From positions 1 to 10,527 of the forward strand of contig DDEH01000026.1 in NCBI GenBank assembly GCA_002336085.1: 10,527 nucleotides of DNA, in the 5' to 3' direction. The stretch is from Flavobacteriales bacterium UBA1959 (lineage in GTDB: Bacteria; Bacteroidota; Bacteroidia; Flavobacteriales_D; Sanyastnellaceae). Shown here piece after piece: positions 6,155 through 10,527 of the stretch. A program made the position numbers and the translations under genes. A model generated the notes under the pieces. That model was not told where the DNA came from. It made no database searches and saw only the letters and a program-made list of their open reading frames with translations. Positions within the stretch are counted from its first letter, which is position 1. Every line of letters starts with the position of its first letter.

Positions 6155-9100
6155 TCAGTATTTCAAGGTCACTGTGCCAGTGATTGGGCTTTGTCCTTGG
6201 GCAAATTCAATGACGTAGTAGTAATCTGCTACAGGCAATGGAGCGTTGTTGTAACGCCCATCCCAACGAACAGTATACCCTGTAGAGGAATACAATTCCT
6301 GCCCCCAGCGATTGTAAACCTTCACAGTCGCCGTTGGATAGTATTCCAATCCTCCAACAATCCATTCATCGTTGTATCCATCACCATTCGGTGTGATTGC
6401 TTCTGCGATAAAGAAACAACCAATCGTAGGCTCCACCACCACCACGCTGGTCAGGGTGCAGCCCAAGCTATCCGTGACAACGACAGAATAGGTGTCTTCA
6501 AAAAGCCCAGTAGCCGTCGCTGTAGTCTGGGCGAGTAAATCGCTCCAGAGAAATTGTACAGGATGATACCCTCCCACTACTGATGCCGTAGTCGTTCCAT
6601 CCTGCTCATTCCAGCAGGTAACTGGCGAGCTCAGCATATTTAAAATCATGTCCGTATCCTCTTCTGCACCAACGACAAACGCTGTGTCTTCAACGCATCC
6701 CGTAGAATCAATCGCTGTGATAGTGTATACGCCTTCAAACAAATTGAACAAATCGATTCCTTCCTGCGCAATTTCCCATGAGATATTACCTGTGCCTCCA
6801 ATTGGGAAGATATTGACAGCTCCATCGCTCATGCCTGTGCAAGTGACATTGGTAATGTCAATCAGCACCTCAATCGGATCCGGCTCCACAATCTCAAATT
6901 GGGTGGAGTCCTCACACAGATTGCCATCGATGACATTGGCTGTGTAGTCCCCCACACAAAGGGCATTGAAATCAAAATCATCATTTCCATTCAGGGTCAA
7001 AACCACGGCACCTGTGCCTCCAGAAAAGTCCACAACTGCGGCACCATCGCAATCACCACCGCAAATCACCTCTTCCAAAACTAACCATTCGACAACAAGC
7101 GAATCGGGCTCGATAATTTCAGAAACACCGCTAAAGGAACAGCCATTTTCGTCTTCGACTGTTACTTCAATCGCCCCAGGCGGAAGCGCCTCGATCGTAA
7201 AGGGTAGTGCCTCTGCCTCCGGAATAGTCATGAATAGCGAGCCCGTGCCGCCAATGCCCGAGACGTCCAACATGCCATCGTCAAAGGATGCGCAAGAGAT
7301 TGCTACAGGCTGAAGAATCAACTGTATGGGCTCAGGTTCAATCAGGAGCTGTGGGTCCGAGCTGACGATGCAACCTGCTTCGTCCAATGCGCTTAAAACA
7401 AAATCACCCGCCCCTACTTCAAAGCAATTGTCTTCACCAAAACCATCAGCAGGGGGTTCGACTTGAAACAACAACGTCCCGGTTCCACCCGCTGCATTTT
7501 CAATGCAAATGCTGCCATTGGCTTCCCCGAAGCACGTTACATCTTGAACCACAAGATCAAAAGAAATGAGATCAGGAGACGCCACGATAAACGTATCTTG
7601 GATGACGCAACCATTCACGTCGATGGCATTGGCAAGGTAAGTGCCCGCGCACAAGGCATCTAAGTCCCACTCCATTTCATCCTCGTCCGTAACAGCATAT
7701 TCAAAATCGCCTGTTCCGCCAAAAGCTTCTATATCAGCAAGGCCATCACATTCACCTGAACAAAGCAAATCTGTAACGAAGACATCAATGGTCACAGGCT
7801 CCGGTTCAATCAAAGAAACCTCGGTAGAAATCGTACAATCATTCTCATCTGTTACGACGAGCAAGTAATCTGCCGGTTGCACATTAGTCAACTCTATTGA
7901 GACAAAATTGACACCAGATATGTTTTCATTCAAAGCTGGTGATCCGGCAAGGGTAAGTTCTCCAGTTCCACCTGACATGAAGCCTGAAATCGTGCCATCG
8001 TTGTAATCGAAGCATGTTATATCACTAACTGTCACATCCAATTCCAATGGCTCCACACAAGAGATAGTGATCACAGTATCCACTTGGCATCCATTTTCAT
8101 CTTCCACTTGAAACATCCATTCGCCGTTACCGTTCACACAATCCAAGGCTAACCATTGGTAATCTCCATTGGGTGAAAGACCAGTGCCTATGTTTTCATC
8201 TGAGAACGCAAAGATGTCAAGCAGTCCACTACCGCCTTCAAATGTCAATTCTACTGCAGCTGTCAAAGAATCGGAGCAGATGTTGTCTTCCAACAATTCC
8301 CATGTAGCCAGTAGCTCAGTCGGTTCAATAAAGCCGAAGGTATCTGAGGTGTCACGGCACGTATTGCCATCGATAATTGCAACATAATAGTCCCCCTCCG
8401 GAATCCCACTAAATGTGACATTGTCGACTTGACTATCCACCAATGTCTGATCAGTCGCGTTGTAAAGCTCATAGGTTATGGGCAATGCTCCATTCACCGC
8501 CACATCGACTACGGCAAGGTCACCGAAGCAATCGATATCCTGCATCACATCAATTTGAGCATCGGAGGCTAAGTAATTCGCACACGGATTTGACACTTCC
8601 AAAGGATCATCGCCACCGCCGTCACTATCTATGCAGAAATCCTGGATATTGCCATTGTCTCCTTCGATGAAAACATTGAAACAGGCACTGATGGAAAAAT
8701 CACCGCATGTGTTAATTCTCGCAATTTTGATCCGCAAGTCATCACCCGCATCACTTGCATCGGTCGGGAGAACAAAAATACTGCCATCATCGATGACTTC
8801 TGAGCACATGGTCTCAGAATTATAAACTGGGTTTAGGATGAGACTTTGCTCTGCTGAATTCATTCCAAGTGTCCAGAAGGTATCAAACTCTATCTCTGGA
8901 AATGCTCCGAAAAATGCCGAGTTTTGATTTCCGCCCAACAAGACGTCTCCAAACTCCGGATTGAAACAACCACATGGAGCATTGACAAACATGGGAGAAA
9001 CCCCCAAGCCCGCGACGTCCGAGTACATAGCCACCAGTTTGTCTGAGGCATTCGAGAAGTTGGCATAAACATCGTACGTAACGTATCCGTAAAGATCCTC

Positions 9101-9298
9101 GAAAAGCAAGGTGCCCACGGTTGTTGGATGCGGTTCAGTCGGCTCATAAAAAGCCGTATCGACTTCCCATGTGATTTCCGTTAACTGCGCATGCAAAAAT
9201 GAAGAAGATGAAAGAAGAAAGAGAATTCCAAGAGACAGACAGAGCTGACCATTCCGGCGTCTTACAGGGCTCAATATTTCGATTGCAGGGTATTGCAT
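6155..9298 (-). CDS. SprB-like repeat adhesin with T9SS type B C-terminal sorting domain
   Basis: A 1047-residue surface or secreted protein. Its parts in order are as follows. Residues 1-37 are a signal peptide with basic RRR before a hydrophobic core, probably cleaved at HA/Q. Residues about 42-222 form an N-terminal domain shared with the last gene of the operon. Residues 249-960 hold nine tandem SprB-type repeats of 73-90 residues, each with a Cys near the start, GGTG in most, and a D-x-x-x-C or NGC ending before EP. Residues 961-1047 are the gliding-motility-associated (type B) sorting domain, with ITPNGDGYNDEW (969-980), VYNRWGQEL and WDGRYN, recognised by the T9SS for export across the outer membrane. 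SprB-type proteins act in surface adhesion and gliding. Residues 316-992 contain no Lys or Arg, so the repeat region is strongly acidic. The ATG at 9296-9298 is the only Met before the signal core. No deletions or frameshifts are seen. It heads the operon with the PorP/SprF and small secreted proteins. Confidence 0.93.
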   Translation of the reverse strand: MQYPAIEILSPVRRRNGQLCLSLGILFLLSSSSFLHAQLTEITWEVDTAFYEPTEPHPTTVGTLLFEDLYGYVTYDVYANFSNASDKLVAMYSDVAGLGVSPMFVNAPCGCFNPEFGDVLLGGNQNSAFFGAFPEIEFDTFWTLGMNSAEQSLILNPVYNSETMCSEVIDDGSIFVLPTDASDAGDDLRIKIARINTCGDFSISACFNVFIEGDNGNIQDFCIDSDGGGDDPLEVSNPCANYLASDAQIDVMQDIDCFGDLAVVDVAVNGALPITYELYNATDQTLVDSQVDNVTFSGIPEGDYYVAIIDGNTCRDTSDTFGFIEPTELLATWELLEDNICSDSLTAAVELTFEGGSGLLDIFAFSDENIGTGLSPNGDYQWLALDCVNGNGEWMFQVEDENGCQVDTVITISCVEPLELDVTVSDITCFDYNDGTISGFMSGGTGELTLAGSPALNENISGVNFVSIELTNVQPADYLLVVTDENDCTISTEVSLIEPEPVTIDVFVTDLLCSGECDGLADIEAFGGTGDFEYAVTDEDEMEWDLDALCAGTYLANAIDVNGCVIQDTFIVASPDLISFDLVVQDVTCFGEANGSICIENAAGGTGTLLFQVEPPADGFGEDNCFEVGAGDFVLSALDEAGCIVSSDPQLLIEPEPIQLILQPVAISCASFDDGMLDVSGIGGTGSLFMTIPEAEALPFTIEALPPGAIEVTVEDENGCSFSGVSEIIEPDSLVVEWLVLEEVICGGDCDGAAVVDFSGGTGAVVLTLNGNDDFDFNALCVGDYTANVIDGNLCEDSTQFEIVEPDPIEVLIDITNVTCTGMSDGAVNIFPIGGTGNISWEIAQEGIDLFNLFEGVYTITAIDSTGCVEDTAFVVGAEEDTDMILNMLSSPVTCWNEQDGTTTASVVGGYHPVQFLWSDLLAQTTATATGLFEDTYSVVVTDSLGCTLTSVVVVEPTIGCFFIAEAITPNGDGYNDEWIVGGLEYYPTATVKVYNRWGQELYSSTGYTVRWDGRYNNAPLPVADYYYVIEFAQGQSPITGTVTLKY
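6419..8554 (-). repeat. Nine degenerate SprB-type protein repeats
   Basis: Nine protein-level tandem repeats, listed in translation order: 8309-8554, 8039-8308, 7793-8038, 7565-7792, 7325-7564, 7097-7324, 6872-7096, 6653-6871 and 6419-6652. The shared pattern is a hydrophobic strand, x-x-x-C-x-G-x-x-D-G, a GGTG turn, a strand, a segment ending G-x-Y/F, then I/V-x-D-x-x-x-C and I-x-E-P. Repeats 1, 2 and 9 are the most diverged; GGTG is missing from repeat 1, GGSG in repeat 2 and GGYH in repeat 9. At DNA level the copies are diverged, so this is an old array and not a recent expansion. Repeats 4 and 7 are the closest pair. Confidence 0.85.
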
Positions 9299-9336
9299 TT
9301 TCCAGGGTTTCGGGTGTCACAGATAAAACAACTTTT

Positions 9337-9350
9337 AACGCCAAGGCGTT
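9337..9350. promoter_or_regulatory. 14-base palindrome upstream of the adhesin operon
   Basis: AACGCC and GGCGTT are perfect inverted arms around AA, lying 39-52 bases before the adhesin ATG. The sequence AAGGCGT within it recurs at 9400-9406 in the same orientation, and TGCATTGCA, itself a near-palindrome, overlaps its edge (9350-9358). In RNA it could form only a small hairpin, so an operator is more natural. The minus strand also has a one-mismatch -7 box TTATTTTG at 9374-9381, which would put the palindrome inside the early transcript. The whole gap 9299-9467 otherwise holds nothing recognisable. Confidence 0.3.
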
Positions 9351-9467
9351 GCATTGCACATCCATAGAGAGCGCAAAATAACAGAAATCACGCAGAAGTA
9401 AGGCGTAATTATTTCCGTCCGCAATTTCAGACTTAAACTTAGGGAGTGAAACGGAGATAGAATAAGC

Positions 9468-10178
9468 TCAATTTCCTCTGAGTCGGCTCACTTCTTTGTC
9501 GGTAAGTGTGCGCCATTTCCCTGGCGCTGTGTCAAGTTCCAGCGTCATAATTCGAATGCGTTTTAATCGAATCACACGGTGACCAAGCGCCTCACACATC
9601 CGCCTTATTTGACGATTCAAACCTTGGACGAGTACAATCTTAAATTGATCTGAGGACATACGAGTCACTCTGCATGGACGAGTAAAGGTGTCCAGAATCG
9701 AGACACCTGTGGCCATGGTTTCAATGAATTCTGCCTCAAAAGGACGATTGAGAGTGACGATGTATTCCTTTTCATGGCCGTTGCGCTCTCGCAAAATATG
9801 ATTCACAATGGAACCATCATCTGTCAAAAGAATAAGGCCCTCACTCATTTTATCCAAGCGACCCACGGGAAAAATTCGCGTCGGATAATCGATGTAGTCA
9901 ATGATGTTATCCTTTTCCCTTTTTGTATCCGTTGTGCATACAATTCCAACCGGTTTATTCAGGGCAATGTAAACGGGCGGATTCTCCTCATTTTTCGTGA
10001 CGGAAATGCCATTGACCGTAACCACATCGCCTGGCATCACCTTGGTGCCTTGCACAGGAACCACGCCATTGATTTTTACGGCTCCTTGATCGATGAGCTT
10101 GTCAGCAGCGCGACGGGAGCAATAGCCTACCTGTGTAAAGTACTTGTTAATACGCGTTCCGTCCGATGCTTCATTCAT
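9468..10178 (-). CDS. rluF: 23S rRNA pseudouridine synthase, RluF type
   Basis: A 236-residue enzyme of the RsuA/RluB/RluE/RluF family that isomerises a specific uridine in 23S rRNA (U2604 for E. coli RluF). An N-terminal S4 RNA-binding domain (about residues 9-56: TRINKYFTQVGYCSRRAADK to PGDVVTVNG) precedes the catalytic domain. That domain has IALNKPVGIVCTT, the active-site motif GRLDKMSEGLILLT (catalytic Asp109) and the C-terminal VQGLNRQIRRMCEALGH. The last motif and the arrangement RxRIMTLEL favour RluF over RsuA, RluB or RluE. I chose the ATG at 10176-10178 (MNEASDGTRINKY). In-frame ATGs at 10217 and 10196 would add a Cys-rich stretch unlike the family and would overlap a -7 promoter box that ends 4 bases before the chosen start. 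That spacing implies a leaderless or nearly leaderless mRNA. The gene lies 169 bases upstream of the adhesin on the same strand, with no convincing terminator between them, and diverges from the cobalamin-dependent mutase gene. Confidence 0.92.
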   Translation of the reverse strand: MNEASDGTRINKYFTQVGYCSRRAADKLIDQGAVKINGVVPVQGTKVMPGDVVTVNGISVTKNEENPPVYIALNKPVGIVCTTDTKREKDNIIDYIDYPTRIFPVGRLDKMSEGLILLTDDGSIVNHILRERNGHEKEYIVTLNRPFEAEFIETMATGVSILDTFTRPCRVTRMSSDQFKIVLVQGLNRQIRRMCEALGHRVIRLKRIRIMTLELDTAPGKWRTLTDKEVSRLRGN

Positions 10179-10182
10179 GGTG

Positions 10183-10190
10183 CAAAAATA
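10183..10190 (-). promoter_or_regulatory. Bacteroidota-type -7 promoter box for rluF
   Basis: On the minus strand the sequence is TATTTTTG, an exact match to the Bacteroidota consensus TAnnTTTG. A partial -33 element TTCG (consensus TTTG) lies 20 bases upstream. The box ends 4 bases before the preferred rluF ATG, so transcription would begin at or very near the start codon. Confidence 0.5.
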
Positions 10191-10219
10191 GTTCATGCAC
10201 GCATCGGAGGCGAACATCC

Positions 10220-10227
10220 TACCTTTG
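10220..10227 (+). promoter_or_regulatory. Bacteroidota-type -7 promoter box for the cobalamin-dependent mutase gene
   Basis: TACCTTTG matches TAnnTTTG exactly and lies 37 bases before the ATG at 10265 and 55 before the ATG at 10283. No TTTG element is found at the -33 spacing. It faces away from the rluF box only about 30 bases to its left, so the two promoters would share upstream DNA. Confidence 0.4.
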
Positions 10228-10282
10228 CATCACCCTACTGGCTTGCAGAAACCCTGCGCCATCAATGATATGGTCAACTGGA

Positions 10283-10527
10283 ATGGAAAAAGAAGCCCCG
10301 TATACCCCAAAGAATAAAGTTCGAATAGTCACCGCGGCCAGCTTATTTGATGGGCACGATGCGGCGATAAATATCATGCGGCGAATCATGCAGCGGTCCG
10401 GTTGCGAGGTGATTCATCTGGGCCACGACAGAAGCGTCGATGAAGTCGTTAACTGTGCCATCCAAGAAGATGCTCAGGCCATTGCTATGACCTCTTACCA
10501 AGGTGGTCACATGGAGTACTTCAAGTA
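10283..10527 (+). CDS. icmF: Cobalamin-dependent acyl-CoA mutase, IcmF-type (partial, 3' end outside window)
   Basis: The first 81 residues of a coenzyme B12-dependent acyl-CoA mutase. After a short lead the frame reads KVRIVTAASLFDGHDAAINI, then GCEVIHLGHDRSVDEVV and AIAMTSYQGGHMEYFK. This is the Rossmann-like cobalamin-binding domain. His25 in the D-G-H motif is the expected lower axial ligand to cobalt, and SYQGGH forms part of the nucleotide-tail pocket. A B12 domain at the N terminus with FDGHDAA matches fused isobutyryl-CoA mutase IcmF, in which a MeaI-type GTPase chaperone domain and the substrate domain follow. Ordinary methylmalonyl-CoA mutase carries it at the C terminus. Those later domains are beyond the window, so a stand-alone small mutase subunit remains possible. 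The ATG at 10283 fits the family's short N terminus; an in-frame ATG at 10265 would add six residues. It diverges from rluF and has its own -7 box. Confidence 0.85.
   Translation, partial: MEKEAPYTPKNKVRIVTAASLFDGHDAAINIMRRIMQRSGCEVIHLGHDRSVDEVVNCAIQEDAQAIAMTSYQGGHMEYFK

Noticed and set aside
6419..8554. Tandem repeat block considered as a CRISPR-like or satellite DNA array
   Set aside because: The periodicity (219-270 bases) exists only at protein level, copies are diverged in DNA, and the frame is open throughout; it encodes SprB-type repeats.
9374..9381. TTATTTTG as the adhesin operon promoter
   Set aside because: It has one mismatch in the essential TA and no -33 element at the right spacing; too weak to list as its own feature.
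9774..10268. Plus-strand frame of 164 codons opposite rluF
   Set aside because: Fully antisense to a conserved pseudouridine synthase and through its promoter region; the composition is that of a shadow frame.

Overview
The window reads as chromosome of a Bacteroidota bacterium, probably a flavobacterium-like member (order inferred, not shown). The evidence is a type IX secretion (T9SS) cargo protein with SprB-type repeats and a 'gliding motility-associated' C-terminal sorting domain, a PorP/SprF-family partner next to it, two exact matches to the Bacteroidota -7 promoter box TAnnTTTG, weak or absent Shine-Dalgarno sequences, and an ECF sigma factor of a type common in this phylum. No mobile element, CRISPR array, tRNA or rRNA was seen, and there is no gene-free stretch longer than 300 bases.

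Layout. At 1-100 is the 3' end of an unidentified plus-strand gene, closed by a bidirectional hairpin terminator (142-161) that also ends the minus-strand unit arriving from the right. That unit holds an ECF sigma-70 factor (456-1040) and a small basic protein (186-368). A 166-base divergent region containing a 9-bp inverted repeat separates the sigma gene from uvrA (1207-4023, nucleotide excision repair). uvrA is followed one base after its stop by an msrB-like gene encoding a lipoprotein (4025-4531, methionine sulfoxide reductase B). The two form a small damage-repair operon, one for DNA and one for envelope protein methionine.

From 4545 to 9298 a tight minus-strand operon encodes cell-surface and secretion proteins. 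In transcription order these are a 1047-residue T9SS-exported adhesin-like protein with nine SprB-type repeats, a PorP/SprF outer-membrane protein, and a 203-residue secreted protein. Gaps are 4 and 25 bases. The small last protein is collinear with the N-terminal domain of the adhesin, so the operon appears to encode both an anchored or exported form and a free form of one domain.

Further right, rluF (9468-10178, minus, 23S rRNA pseudouridine synthase) diverges from the start of a plus-strand gene whose N terminus is a cobalamin-binding domain of the IcmF type (10283 to the window end). Each has its own -7 promoter box in the short divergent gap.

Most notable observations: a 677-residue stretch of the adhesin with no lysine or arginine; the domain shared by the first and third genes of the adhesin operon; extra cysteine pairs in particular repeats; the inverted repeat whose inner arm ends one base before the sigma start codon; and the missing cysteine pair at the first zinc site of UvrA.
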